A stretch of DNA of 64,000 bases, taken from contig NZ_LGQZ01000076.1 in NCBI RefSeq assembly GCF_003116015.1, positions 1 through 64,000 of the forward strand, read 5' to 3'. The position numbers were made by a program, and so were the translations under genes. The notes beneath the pieces are model-generated. The model searched no databases, was not told the DNA's origin, and worked only from the letters and a program-made list of their open reading frames with translations. This DNA comes from Azospirillum sp. TSO22-1 (GTDB lineage: Bacteria; Pseudomonadota; Alphaproteobacteria; Azospirillales; Azospirillaceae). Positions 41,361 to 50,298 of this stretch are shown piece after piece. Within the stretch, counting starts at the first letter, position 1. The number at the start of each line of letters is the position of its first letter.

Positions 41361-42742
41361 TAGTCCTTTGGTTCTAGGATAGCACGCTCCCAGCGTACGA
41401 CAACTCGGGCGCCACCGCCACGATTATTAGTGAACGATACGCTCGCTCCGGTCTTTTCGAGAAGCGTCTGCGCAATGAAAATTCCCAGCCCCATGTGCCC
41501 TCCGCGCTCGGCGCGGGTGGAGATGTAGGGCTCGCCGATGCGGCTCAGGACCTGCTGCGGGAAGCCGGGGCCGTCGTCGTTGATGGCCACCACCACGCTG
41601 CCCTGGTCCCACGCCGCCTGCACGGTGACCCGGCGCTGGGCGAACTGGTGCGCGTTCTGGATGAAGTTGCCGAGGCCGTGGATGATCTCCGGGCTGCGGC
41701 GGATCACCGGCTCCTCGACGTCCGAAGCCGGCGCGGCCTCGACCACGAAGTCGATGGTGCCCAGGTGGTGCGGAGCGCCGGCCGCCCCGATCAGCGCGGT
41801 CAGCGGCAGCCGCTCGAACGGGTCGCCGCCGTCGGCCTCCGGCTTGCGGGCGAGGTCGGCGAGGATCTCGCGGCAGCGCGTCACCTGGCTGATGAGGAGC
41901 TGCACGTCCTCCGCCGCCTCGCCGCCCGGCGGCAGCTCGCGCGACAGCTCCTTGGCGACCACGGCGATGGTGCCGAGCGGCGTGCCCAACTCGTGCGCCG
42001 CCGCCGCCGCCAGCGCGCCCAGCGACGACAGCCGCTGCTCGCGCGCCAGCGCCACCTGCGTGGCGGCCAGCGCGTCGGCGAAGCGGCGGGCCTCGTGCGC
42101 CACCCGGAAGACGTAGGCCGCGATGAACACCGCCGACACCGACAGCGACATCCACAGGCCGAAGGCCAGCAGCGGCGCCACCACCGGCGTCGGCTCCGCC
42201 CACGGCAGCGGGAAGTGCCAGAGCGCCAGCACGGTCAGGCAGAACAGGTCCAACCCGGTCAGCAGCACCACGCTGTAGCGCGACAGGATCGCCGCACCCA
42301 CCGTGATCGGCGCCAGCAGCAGCACCGCGAACGGGTTCGACAGGCCGCCGGTCAGGTACAGCAGCAAGGTCAGCTGCAGCATGTCGTAGGCGAGGTACAG
42401 CGCCGCGTCGCGGTCGGCCAGCCGCAGCCGCCCGCCGCGCTGCGCCATCGCCACGAGGTTGAGCAGCACCGAGGCGCCGATCGCCGCCAGCACCGGGCCG
42501 ACCGGCAACGGGAATCCCAGCCACCAGTGCACCATCGCCACGGTGGCGAGCTGCCCGGCAATGGCGATCCAGCGGATGAAGATGAGCGTGCGCAGCGTCA
42601 CCCGCCCGTCCTGGGCCGACCAGATGCCGGGCGGCAGGAGGAGCGCGGACGGCGCGCCCGGCGACGGGTCCGACGGGCGGGAGGTGGCGGCGAGCGTCAT
42701 GGGGCGGGCCAGCAGGTTTGTGATTCCGGGATCAACGGCCAT
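41360..42742 (-). CDS. regB: RegB/ActS/PrrB-type redox sensor kinase
   Basis: Membrane histidine kinase sensing redox state. Six hydrophobic helices (about 50-215), the ubiquinone-binding motif GGLSNPF (residues 132-138), phospho-His250 in AAAAAHELGTPLG, and Cys290 in VTRCREILADL exactly 40 residues after it, as in Rhodobacter RegB (His225/Cys265). Kinase boxes: GLGNFIQNAHQFA, NDDGPGFPQQV, RGGHMGLGIFIAQ. Stop overlaps regA. 460 aa; M15 is a possible later start. Confidence 0.95.
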   Translation of the reverse strand: MAVDPGITNLLARPMTLAATSRPSDPSPGAPSALLLPPGIWSAQDGRVTLRTLIFIRWIAIAGQLATVAMVHWWLGFPLPVGPVLAAIGASVLLNLVAMAQRGGRLRLADRDAALYLAYDMLQLTLLLYLTGGLSNPFAVLLLAPITVGAAILSRYSVVLLTGLDLFCLTVLALWHFPLPWAEPTPVVAPLLAFGLWMSLSVSAVFIAAYVFRVAHEARRFADALAATQVALAREQRLSSLGALAAAAAHELGTPLGTIAVVAKELSRELPPGGEAAEDVQLLISQVTRCREILADLARKPEADGGDPFERLPLTALIGAAGAPHHLGTIDFVVEAAPASDVEEPVIRRSPEIIHGLGNFIQNAHQFAQRRVTVQAAWDQGSVVVAINDDGPGFPQQVLSRIGEPYISTRAERGGHMGLGIFIAQTLLEKTGASVSFTNNRGGGARVVVRWERAILEPKD

Positions 42743-42753
42743 ATTCTTCGCCC

Positions 42754-43512
42754 ATGAGCCATCCCCCCATCAAGGCCGCGATTAGGACAGATCGCCTCAC
42801 CAAGCGCTTCGGCGACGTCACCGCGGTGGATTCCGTCTCGTTCACGGTGGCCCCGGGCTCGGTGACCGGCCTGCTGGGCGGCAACGGCGCCGGCAAGACG
42901 ACCACCATCTCCATGCTGTTGGGCCTGCTGCTGCCCACCTCCGGCACGGTGGAGGTGCTGGGCGCCGACATGGCGCGGCATCGGCACGCGGCGCTGCCGC
43001 GCATGAACTTCTCCTCCCCCTACGTGGAGCTGCCGCACCGCCTGACCGTGCGCGAGAACCTGACGGTGTACGGCCACCTCTACGGCCTGCACGGCGTGCG
43101 CGCCCGGGTGGAGGAGCTGGCCGAGGCATTGGACCTGACGAAGTTCCTGGAGCGCCCGTCGGGCAGCCTGTCGGCCGGCCAGAAGACCCGCGTGGCGCTG
43201 GCCAAGGCGCTGCTCAACCGGCCGGAGCTGCTGCTGCTCGACGAGCCGACGGCCTCGCTCGACCCCGACACCGCCGACTGGATCCGCACCTACCTGGAGC
43301 GCTACCGGGCGGAGTCCGGCGCCACCATCCTGCTGGCCTCGCACAACATGCTGGAGGTCGAGCGGCTGTGCGACGACGTGCTGATGCTGCGCCAGGGCCG
43401 CATCGTCGACCACGGCGCGCCGGCCGCGCTGATCGCCCGCTACGGCCGGGCGTCGCTGGAGGAGGTGTTCCTCGACATCGCGCGGGACAGGAAGGCGGAG
43501 GCGGCGGAATGA
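42754..43512 (+). CDS. ABC transporter ATP-binding protein
   Basis: ATPase of an ABC-2 exporter. Walker A LLGGNGAGKTTTISML, Q-loop at NFSSPYVELPHR, signature GSLSAGQKTRVALAKALL, Walker B LLLLDEPTASLDPDTA and H-loop LLASHNMLEVERL. 252 aa from ATG 42754. It overlaps the permease gene (ATGA) and starts only 11 bases from the divergent regB start, so one gene's promoter must lie inside the other, or a start is misjudged. Confidence 0.93.
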   Translation: MSHPPIKAAIRTDRLTKRFGDVTAVDSVSFTVAPGSVTGLLGGNGAGKTTTISMLLGLLLPTSGTVEVLGADMARHRHAALPRMNFSSPYVELPHRLTVRENLTVYGHLYGLHGVRARVEELAEALDLTKFLERPSGSLSAGQKTRVALAKALLNRPELLLLDEPTASLDPDTADWIRTYLERYRAESGATILLASHNMLEVERLCDDVLMLRQGRIVDHGAPAALIARYGRASLEEVFLDIARDRKAEAAE

Positions 43513-44327
43513 ACGCCCTGACCGACGCCCTCGACCTCTCCCCCCGCCGCGTCGGCGCCATGGTGCTGCGCTACTGGTACCTGCTGCGCGGATCGTGGCC
43601 GCGGGTCCTGGAGCTGGCCTACTGGCCGACCATGCAGATGATCCTGTGGGGCTACATCAACCAGTTCATGGCGCAGAACAGCTCGTGGGTGGCGCAGGGG
43701 GCGGGGGTGCTGATCTCCGGCGTGCTGCTATGGGACGTGCTGTTCCGCGGGCAGCTCGGCGTGTCGGTGTCGTTCCTCGAGGAGATGTGGTCGCGCAACC
43801 TCGGCCACCTGTTCGTCAGCCCGCTGCGGCCCGGCGAGTGGGTCGTCTCGCTGATGGTGATGAGCCTGATCCGCACCGTCATCGGCGTGGTGCCGGCGGC
43901 GCTGCTGGCGGTGCCGTTCTTCGGCTACTCGGTGTTCTCCATGGGCCTGCCGCTGGGGCTGTTCTTCGCGCAGCTGCTGCTGTTCGGCTGGTCGCTCGGC
44001 CTGTTCACGGTGGCGCTGATCCTGCGCTACGGCATGGGGGCGGAGGGGTTGGCGTGGATCCTGGTGTTCATGCTGGCGCCGGTCAGCGCCGTCTACTACC
44101 CGGTCTCGGTGCTGCCGGAGTGGCTGCAGTGGGTGGCCCTGGCGCTGCCCTCCACCCACGTGTTCGAGGGCATGCGGGCGCTGGTCTTCCACAACGCGCT
44201 GGAGTGGCGGTCCATGGCGTGGGCGGCCGGGCTGAATCTGGTGTTCGTGGCGCTGTGCGCCGGCAGCTTCCTGTGGTCGTTCCGTCAGGCCCGCGTGCGC
44301 GGCGCGCTGCTGCAGACGGGGGAGTGA
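43509..44327 (+). CDS. ABC-2 type transporter permease
   Basis: 272-residue inner-membrane protein with about six hydrophobic helices, the ABC-2 landmark FVSPLRPGEWVVSLMVMSLIR and a terminal SVLPEWLQWVALALPSTHVFEGMR-type segment (NodJ/DrrB-like). It forms an exporter with the ATPase just upstream. Substrate is not known; the following lipid-type genes make an envelope lipid or glycoconjugate plausible. Confidence 0.92.
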   Translation: MNALTDALDLSPRRVGAMVLRYWYLLRGSWPRVLELAYWPTMQMILWGYINQFMAQNSSWVAQGAGVLISGVLLWDVLFRGQLGVSVSFLEEMWSRNLGHLFVSPLRPGEWVVSLMVMSLIRTVIGVVPAALLAVPFFGYSVFSMGLPLGLFFAQLLLFGWSLGLFTVALILRYGMGAEGLAWILVFMLAPVSAVYYPVSVLPEWLQWVALALPSTHVFEGMRALVFHNALEWRSMAWAAGLNLVFVALCAGSFLWSFRQARVRGALLQTGE

Positions 44328-44389
44328 TACGGCCGGCGTTTCGTGCTAGGGGTTGGCCAACCGTTTTCCCAGCCCGAAGCGCCCCGCCC

Positions 44390-45466
44390 ATGAAGCTCGC
44401 CGAGATCGCCGCCGCCCTGGACGCCCGTGTCGAGGGCGACGGCTCCATCGAGATCGCCCGCGCCGTCCACCCGTCCGAGGCCGAGGGGCCGGGCGATCTG
44501 GCGCTCGCCATGGACAAGGAGCTGCTGGCGCTGCTGCCCGGCACGAAGGCGCGCGCCGCCGTGCTGGCCGAGGGCGTCGAGGTGCCGGCCGGCCTCGCCG
44601 GCGTCATCCTGGTGAAGCGCCCGCGCTATGCCATGGCCGGCCTGATGGACGTGTTCGAGAAGCCGGTGCACGCCGAGCCCGGCGTCCACCCCCAGGCCTA
44701 CGTGGCGCCGGACGCCGAACTGGGCGAGGGCGTGTCGGTCGGCCCCTTCGCCTACGTCGGCCCCGGGGCGAAGCTCGGCCCCGGCTGCATCGTCATGCCG
44801 CACGCCACCATCGGCGCCGGGGCAGTGGCCGGCCGCGACTGCCTGTTCCACCCCGGGGCCCGGGTCGGCGAGCGGGTCGAGATGGGCGAGCGCTGCATCA
44901 TCCATCCCAACGCGGCGGTCGGCAACGACGGCTTCAGCTTCGTGACGCCCGAGCCGGGCAGCGTCGAGACCGCCAAGGCCAGCGGCCGGGTCACCGCCAC
45001 CAACGTGCTGATCCGCCGCGTCAACTCCATCGGCACGGTGATCCTCGGCGACGACGTGGAGGTGGGCGCCGGCGCCACCATCGACCGCGGCACGGTCACC
45101 GCGACCCGCGTCGGCAGCGGCACCAAGATCGACAACCTCGTGCAGATCGGCCACAACGTGGTGATCGGCACCAACTGCATGCTGTGCGGCCACGTCGGCG
45201 TGGCGGGCAGCGTCACCATCGGCGACCGCGTGGTGCTGGCCGGCAAGGTCGGCGTCGCCGACCACAAGACCATCGGCAGCGATTCGGTGGTCGCCGCCAA
45301 CTCCGGCGTCGGGCGCGACATCCCGCCGAAGACGGTGTGGATGGGCTATCCCGCCGTGCCGCGCACCGAGGCGTTCGAGCAGTACAAGAACCTCGGCCGC
45401 CTGAAGCGCTTCTTCGCGGACGTGGTAGACCTAAAGAATCGCATCAAGGCCCTGGAATCGCGGTAA
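44390..45466 (+). CDS. lpxD: UDP-3-O-acylglucosamine N-acyltransferase (LpxD-like)
   Basis: Left-handed beta-helix acyltransferase of lipid A synthesis. Residues about 1-95 form the uridine-binding domain; the hexapeptide-repeat helix follows (about 95-310), with catalytic His255 in NLVQIGHNVVIG and CDS-end coiled helices (KRFFADVVDLKNRIKAL). Length of 358 aa matches LpxD. It is not beside fabZ/lpxA as canonical lpxD usually is, but with an acyl carrier protein and a ketoacyl synthase, so it may be a second, specialised copy. Confidence 0.88.
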   Translation: MKLAEIAAALDARVEGDGSIEIARAVHPSEAEGPGDLALAMDKELLALLPGTKARAAVLAEGVEVPAGLAGVILVKRPRYAMAGLMDVFEKPVHAEPGVHPQAYVAPDAELGEGVSVGPFAYVGPGAKLGPGCIVMPHATIGAGAVAGRDCLFHPGARVGERVEMGERCIIHPNAAVGNDGFSFVTPEPGSVETAKASGRVTATNVLIRRVNSIGTVILGDDVEVGAGATIDRGTVTATRVGSGTKIDNLVQIGHNVVIGTNCMLCGHVGVAGSVTIGDRVVLAGKVGVADHKTIGSDSVVAANSGVGRDIPPKTVWMGYPAVPRTEAFEQYKNLGRLKRFFADVVDLKNRIKALESR

Positions 45467-45496
45467 CCTTTGCGGCGGCACAGCCGGAGCCGCCGC

Positions 45497-45766
45497 ATGA
45501 GCCCAACCCCCGCGGACATCGAAGACGACGTCCTCCAGATCATCGCCGAGAAGGGGCAGGTGGACCGCGCGCGGCTGACGCCGGACGCCCGCCTCGCCGA
45601 CCTCGCCATCGCGTCCCTGGACGTGATCGAGATCGTCTTCGCGCTGGAGGACCGCTTCGATATCGCGATCCCCTTCAACGCCAACGACGCCCGGCAGGAG
45701 TTCGCCACCGTCGGCGACATCCTGCGCGCCGTCAAGGCCGTGGCCGGCGAGAGCCGCGCGGCGTGA
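45497..45766 (+). CDS. Acyl carrier protein
   Basis: 89-residue ACP: four-helix pattern with phosphopantetheine Ser40 in DLAIASLDVIEIVFALE, where the usual Asp before Ser is Ala. It carries acyl chains for the ketoacyl synthase that overlaps its stop (GTGA). I chose ATG 45497; the frame is open nine codons earlier. It is separate from the housekeeping acpP expected elsewhere, so probably serves a dedicated product. Confidence 0.88.
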   Translation: MSPTPADIEDDVLQIIAEKGQVDRARLTPDARLADLAIASLDVIEIVFALEDRFDIAIPFNANDARQEFATVGDILRAVKAVAGESRAA

Positions 45767-46971
45767 CGCGTGCCGTCATAACGGGGTTGGGCGTCGTCTC
45801 GCCCATCGGGATCGGCGTGCCGGCCTTCGCGGACTCGCTGTTCGCCGGGCGCAGCGGCATCGGCCCGCTGGCCGGCATGCCCGACCGGCCACTCTCCATC
45901 CCCGTCGCCGCCCAGGTGCGCGGTTTCGACCCGGCGGCGCATGTCGATCCCAAGCGTCTGAACCTGCTCGACCGCACCAGCCAGTTCGCCCTGGTGGCGG
46001 CGCGCGAGGCGGTGGGCATGGCCGGGCTGTCCTTCGCCGGCCCGCTGTCCGAACGCACCGGGGTGGTGCTGGGCATCGGGGTGGGCGGCATGACCACGCT
46101 GGACGACGCCTTCCTGCGCCTGTACGGCGAGGGGGCCAACCGCCTGCACCCGCTGACCATCCCGCGCCTGATGTTCAGCGCCCCGGCCGCCCACCTGTCC
46201 ATGGAGTACGGCATCACCGGCCCGGCCTTCGCCGCGTCGAGCGCCTGCGCGTCCTCCGGCCACGCGCTGGGCATGGCGCTGCTGCTGCTGCGCGCCGGCA
46301 TGGCCGACGTGGTGCTGGCCGGCGGCGCCGAAGCCAGCCTGAGCTTCGGCGCGCTCAAGGGCTGGGAGGCGATGCGCATCGCCAGCCCAGACACCTGCCG
46401 CCCCTTCTCGAAGGACCGCAGCGGCATGGTGCTGGGCGAGGGCGCGGCGGTCCTGGTGCTGGAGACCGAGGAGCACGCCCGCCGCCGCGGCGCCGAGGTG
46501 TTGGCCGAGCTGGCCGGCGTCGGGCTGGGCGCGGACGCCGGCGACATCACCGCCCCCGACCCGCAGGGCGCGGCGCGGGCGATGCGCGCCGCGCTCAAGG
46601 ACGCGCGGCTGGATCCCGACGCGGTGGACTACGTCAACGCGCACGGCACCGCCACCGCCGCCAACGACGTGGCCGAAGCGCAGGCGATCCACGCGGTGTT
46701 CGGCGCGCGGGCGGCGCGGCTGCCGGTGTCGTCGTCGAAGTCGATGTTCGGCCACGCGCTGGGCGCCGCGGGGGCGCTGGAGGCGGTGACAACGGTGCTG
46801 GCGCTAACGCATAGCATCGTCCCGCCAACCGCCAACTTCACCGAACCGGACCCCGCCTGCCCGGTGGACGCCGTGCCCAACGCGGCGCGGGAGGTGCCGA
46901 TGACGGTGGCGCTGTCGAACTCCTTCGCGTTCGGGGGGCTGAACGCGGTGCTGGCGTTGCGGAGGGTGTGA
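45763..46971 (+). CDS. Beta-ketoacyl-ACP synthase (FabF type)
   Basis: Condensing enzyme of the KAS I/II family, 402 aa from GTG 45763. The Cys-His-His triad is complete: Cys162 in SSACASSGHALG, His294 in VNAHGTATAANDV and His331 in SKSMFGHALGAAGA. NSFAFGGLNAVLAL is the usual C-terminal motif. Coupling to a dedicated ACP suggests elongation of a special acyl chain rather than bulk fatty-acid synthesis. Confidence 0.93.
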   Translation: MTRAVITGLGVVSPIGIGVPAFADSLFAGRSGIGPLAGMPDRPLSIPVAAQVRGFDPAAHVDPKRLNLLDRTSQFALVAAREAVGMAGLSFAGPLSERTGVVLGIGVGGMTTLDDAFLRLYGEGANRLHPLTIPRLMFSAPAAHLSMEYGITGPAFAASSACASSGHALGMALLLLRAGMADVVLAGGAEASLSFGALKGWEAMRIASPDTCRPFSKDRSGMVLGEGAAVLVLETEEHARRRGAEVLAELAGVGLGADAGDITAPDPQGAARAMRAALKDARLDPDAVDYVNAHGTATAANDVAEAQAIHAVFGARAARLPVSSSKSMFGHALGAAGALEAVTTVLALTHSIVPPTANFTEPDPACPVDAVPNAAREVPMTVALSNSFAFGGLNAVLALRRV

Positions 46972-46976
46972 ACCCA

Positions 46977-47080
46977 GTCCCTCCCCCGCCCCCGGCGGGG
47001 GAGGTTAGGTGGGGGCCGCGGCCTCCCGAGAATCCGTAGCCCCCACCCAACCCTCCCCCAGCCCCGCTGGGGGAGGGCTT
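46977..47080. repeat. Compound REP-like palindrome after the ketoacyl synthase
   Basis: CCCTCCCCCGCC-ccc-GGCGGGGGAGG, then GGTGGGGGCCGCGGC pairing loosely with GTAGCCCCCACC, then CCCTCCCCCAGC-ccc-GCTGGGGGAGGG. Same build as 4685-4806. It lies between converging genes and could end both transcripts. Confidence 0.85.
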
Positions 47081-47085
47081 GAACG

Positions 47086-47751
47086 CTACGCCGCCAGCCC
47101 CTCCAGCCCGCGCACGTCGCGCACCAGCACGCGCCCGCGCGTCAGCTCGACCAGCCCGCGCCGCTCGAACTCCTTGAGCTGCCGGCTCACCACCTCGCGG
47201 GCGGTGCCGAGTTCCACCGCCAGCGCCTGGTGCGTGGTGTCGAGCCCGCCGGCCGCGTCCCGGTGCTCCACCAGGAAGCGCGCCAGGCGCAGGTCGACGC
47301 GGCCGAAGGCGACCTCCTCGACCAGGGCCAGCATGCCGGTCAACCGGTTGCCGAAGGAGGCGAAGACGAAGTCGCGGAACACCGCCGAGCGCGCCAGCAG
47401 CGCGTGGAAGCCCGCGGCGCCCAGCCCCACCGCGTCGATGTCCGTCTCGCCCACGCCTTCGGCGCTGTAGCCGGTGCGCGTCATCAGGCAGGCGGTGGTG
47501 AGGATGCAGGTCTCGCCGCGCGCCACCCGGTACAGCACGATCTCGCGCCCGGACTCCGACACCATCTGCACCCGGACCGAGCCGTCCAGCATCATCAGGT
47601 AGCTCTGGCACAGCGCGCCGGCCTGGAACAGCACGGTGCCGCGCGGCATGTGCACGCGCATGCCCTCGGCCGCCAGCAGGGCCATCGCGTCGGCTTCCAG
47701 CCGCGCCAGGGCCGGAAACGCGTCCAGCCAGTCCGTGCCCGTCAGCGCCAT
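47086..47751 (-). CDS. Crp/Fnr-family regulator
   Basis: 221-residue cyclic-nucleotide-fold regulator: sensor domain about 15-130 (HMPRGTVLFQAGALCQSYLMML and YRVARGETCILTTACLMTRT), dimer helix, then winged helix with THQALAVELGTAREVVSRQL. Several Cys are present but not in the N-terminal cluster of FNR, so oxygen sensing is unproven. It diverges from the exopolysaccharide cluster (216-base gap) and may control it. Confidence 0.87.
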   Translation of the reverse strand: MALTGTDWLDAFPALARLEADAMALLAAEGMRVHMPRGTVLFQAGALCQSYLMMLDGSVRVQMVSESGREIVLYRVARGETCILTTACLMTRTGYSAEGVGETDIDAVGLGAAGFHALLARSAVFRDFVFASFGNRLTGMLALVEEVAFGRVDLRLARFLVEHRDAAGGLDTTHQALAVELGTAREVVSRQLKEFERRGLVELTRGRVLVRDVRGLEGLAA

Positions 47752-47967
47752 GCCAAGCCTCCCCCGCGAAAAAGATCGGCCATTATCGGCAAGCGTCCCG
47801 CACGGGTCCATACCGACGGCGCGATGGTTCCAACGGATGACCCACAAGGGCGCGCTTGCCTGTCCGGATGCACCGCAACACGTGTGAAACGGCACCCTCT
47901 CCAGGGTGTTCATGCCCCCAGGACTATGCCGCCCCGGCGGCCTCGGAGGGATGTGGGAGGACCGGCT

Positions 47968-50232
47968 TTGGCGACGCAGGAGATACAGGAATACCCCGCA
48001 CGGCGGCCGGGCGGACACGTCAGCTTCAACATCTCCGACGCGGCGGTGAACGCGGTGCGCCGCACCGCCGGCATGCTGTGGCGGCACAAGCTGCTGATCG
48101 GCGTCACCATGCTGCTGGGCACCGGCGCCGCCGTGGGGATCGCGTTCCAGCTCACCCCGCTCTACACCGCCGAGACGCTGGTGATGCTGGAGCACCGCAA
48201 GACCTCCGTGACGAAGTTCGAGGAGGTGCTCGGCGGCCTCGGCGCCGACATGAGCGTGATGCAGAGCGAGGTGGCGGTGCTGAAGTCCCCCACCTTCGCC
48301 GAGAAGATCGTCGACCGGCTGAACCTGGTGAACGATCCGGAGTTCAACGCCGACCTGCGGCCGCCGCCCAACCCGCTGCTCGTCTACCTCAACCCGCGCA
48401 ACTGGATCCCGGATTCGTGGCGGGACACGCTCCAGGGCAACCGCCCGGTGTTCGAGCTGACCGAGGAGGAGAAGGCGAAGAACCGCAGGACCTCGGTGGT
48501 CAACGCGGTGCTCGACAACCTGAACGTCCGGCCGCAGGGGCGGTCCTACGTGCTCTCCGTCACCTTCGACAGCGAGGACCCGCGCAAGGCGTCGACCGTC
48601 GTCAACACCATCGCCCAGATGTATCTGGTCGATCAGCTGGACGAGAAGTTCAAGGCCACCAAGCGAGCCACCCAGTGGCTGGAGGAGCGCATCGCCGAGG
48701 TCCGCAAGGAGGCCCGCGAGGCCGGCGACGCGGCGGAGGCGTTCCGCGCCCGCACCGGCCTGACCGCGTCCGGCGAGGCGCGCACCATCAGCACCCAGCA
48801 GCTGGCCGAGCTGAACACCAACTACGTCCTCGCCCGCACCCAGCGCGAGGCGGCGGAGGCCAAGCAGCGCGAGGTCACCAACCTGACGCGCAACCAGCGC
48901 AGCGTCGGCACCATCGGCGACGTGCTGGGCAACGGCCTGATCCAGTCGCTGCGCCGGCAGGAGGTCGAGCTGCAGCGCCAGATGGCCGACGCCAACCAGC
49001 GCTACGGCGGCAAGCACCCGGCGATCCAGACCCTGCAGAGCCAGCTGCGCGACCTGCAGGGCCAGATGCGCATGGAGGTCGACAAGATCGTCCAGGGCCT
49101 CAACAACGAGGTCGAGCTGGCGCGCGGCCGCGAAAAGTCGCTGAAGGCCAGCCTGGACGAGCTGCAGGGCAAGGTGGACGAGCAGCAGAAGTCCACCGTC
49201 ACGCTCCGCACGCTGGAGCGCGACGCCGAAACCTCGCAGACCATGTACGAGACGCTGCTGACCCGCTTCCAGGAGGTCACCTCGCAGAACGACATCCAGC
49301 AGCCGGACGCCCGCGTCGTCTCGCAGGCGGCCATCCCGCTGCTGCCCAGCCAGCCCAACAAGAAGCTGATCGTCATCCTGGCGCTGATCGCGTCGGGCGC
49401 GGTCGGCGTGCTGCTGGCCATGCTGGTCGAGTACTTCGAGCGCGGCTTCCGCAGCCCGCACCAGTTCGAGCTGGCGACCGGCGTGCGCGGCCTTGGGATC
49501 GTGCCGATGATCGGCCGCTGGGGCCGGCTGCGCGGCAGCCCGGCCGAGTACGTCATCGACCGGCCGCTGTCCTCCTACACCGAGGCGCTGCAGAGCCTGC
49601 GCACCACGCTGCTGCTGGCCAACCCGGACGGGCGGCAGCGGGTGCTGCTGTTCACCTCCTCGGTGCCGGACGAGGGCAAGAGCTCGGTCGCCGGCGGCTT
49701 CGCGCGGATCTGCGCCAACGCCGGGCAGCGGGTGGTGATCGTCGACTGCGACCTGCGCCGCAAGGGCCTGCACCGCATGCTCGGCCTGGAGAACCGCAGC
49801 GGCCTCTACGAGGTGCTGTCCGGTCAGGCGGCGGTGCAGGACGTGCTGCAGACCGACCCGCGCACCGGGCTGCACGTCATCTCCGCCGGCCACGGCTCGG
49901 CGCTGCCGCAGGACATGCTGGGCTCGGCCCGCATGCACCAGCTGATCTCGCGCCTCGCCCTGGAGTACGACCGGGTGATCCTCGACTCGCCGCCGGTGCT
50001 GGCGGTGTCGGAGAGCAAGCTGCTGGCCGCGCTGGCCGACCAGACGGTGTTCATCGTCCGCTGGGGCAAGACCAAGCGCGAAACCGCCATGGCCGGCCTG
50101 AAGGAGCTGGTGGAGGCCGGCGCCGACGTGGTCGGCGTGCTGTTCAGCCAGGTCGATACCCGCCGCCACGCCCAGTACGAGTTCCCGGACAGCGGCCGGT
50201 ACCACGGGTATCGCCGGTACTACGTGAACTGA
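47968..50232 (+). CDS. Polysaccharide co-polymerase with bacterial tyrosine kinase
   Basis: Chain-length regulator of exopolysaccharide assembly (Wzz/BY-kinase type, ExoP/Wzc-like). Two membrane helices (about 27-50 and 465-485) flank a long coiled periplasmic part. The cytoplasmic kinase has Walker A SSVPDEGKSSVAGG (near 562-575), VVIVDCDLRRKGLH and YDRVILDSPPVLAVSE (near 670); five Tyr in the last 18 residues are likely autophosphorylation sites. I chose TTG 47968 (754 aa) because GGGAGG is correctly spaced; in-frame GTG 47953 is the alternative. Confidence 0.9.
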   Translation: MATQEIQEYPARRPGGHVSFNISDAAVNAVRRTAGMLWRHKLLIGVTMLLGTGAAVGIAFQLTPLYTAETLVMLEHRKTSVTKFEEVLGGLGADMSVMQSEVAVLKSPTFAEKIVDRLNLVNDPEFNADLRPPPNPLLVYLNPRNWIPDSWRDTLQGNRPVFELTEEEKAKNRRTSVVNAVLDNLNVRPQGRSYVLSVTFDSEDPRKASTVVNTIAQMYLVDQLDEKFKATKRATQWLEERIAEVRKEAREAGDAAEAFRARTGLTASGEARTISTQQLAELNTNYVLARTQREAAEAKQREVTNLTRNQRSVGTIGDVLGNGLIQSLRRQEVELQRQMADANQRYGGKHPAIQTLQSQLRDLQGQMRMEVDKIVQGLNNEVELARGREKSLKASLDELQGKVDEQQKSTVTLRTLERDAETSQTMYETLLTRFQEVTSQNDIQQPDARVVSQAAIPLLPSQPNKKLIVILALIASGAVGVLLAMLVEYFERGFRSPHQFELATGVRGLGIVPMIGRWGRLRGSPAEYVIDRPLSSYTEALQSLRTTLLLANPDGRQRVLLFTSSVPDEGKSSVAGGFARICANAGQRVVIVDCDLRRKGLHRMLGLENRSGLYEVLSGQAAVQDVLQTDPRTGLHVISAGHGSALPQDMLGSARMHQLISRLALEYDRVILDSPPVLAVSESKLLAALADQTVFIVRWGKTKRETAMAGLKELVEAGADVVGVLFSQVDTRRHAQYEFPDSGRYHGYRRYYVN

Positions 50233-50241
50233 CGTTCGAAG

Positions 50242-50268
50242 CCCTCCCCCAGCCCCGCTGGGGGAGGG
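50242..50268. repeat. Single hairpin of the CCCTCCCCC family
   Basis: CCCTCCCCCAGC-ccc-GCTGGGGGAGGG, a 12-bp stem. It lies in the 66-base gap between the BY-kinase and flippase genes and matches the last hairpin of 46977-47080 exactly in its core. Confidence 0.85.
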
Positions 50269-50298
50269 AAATTCGTCTCAACCACCGACAGGACCCGC

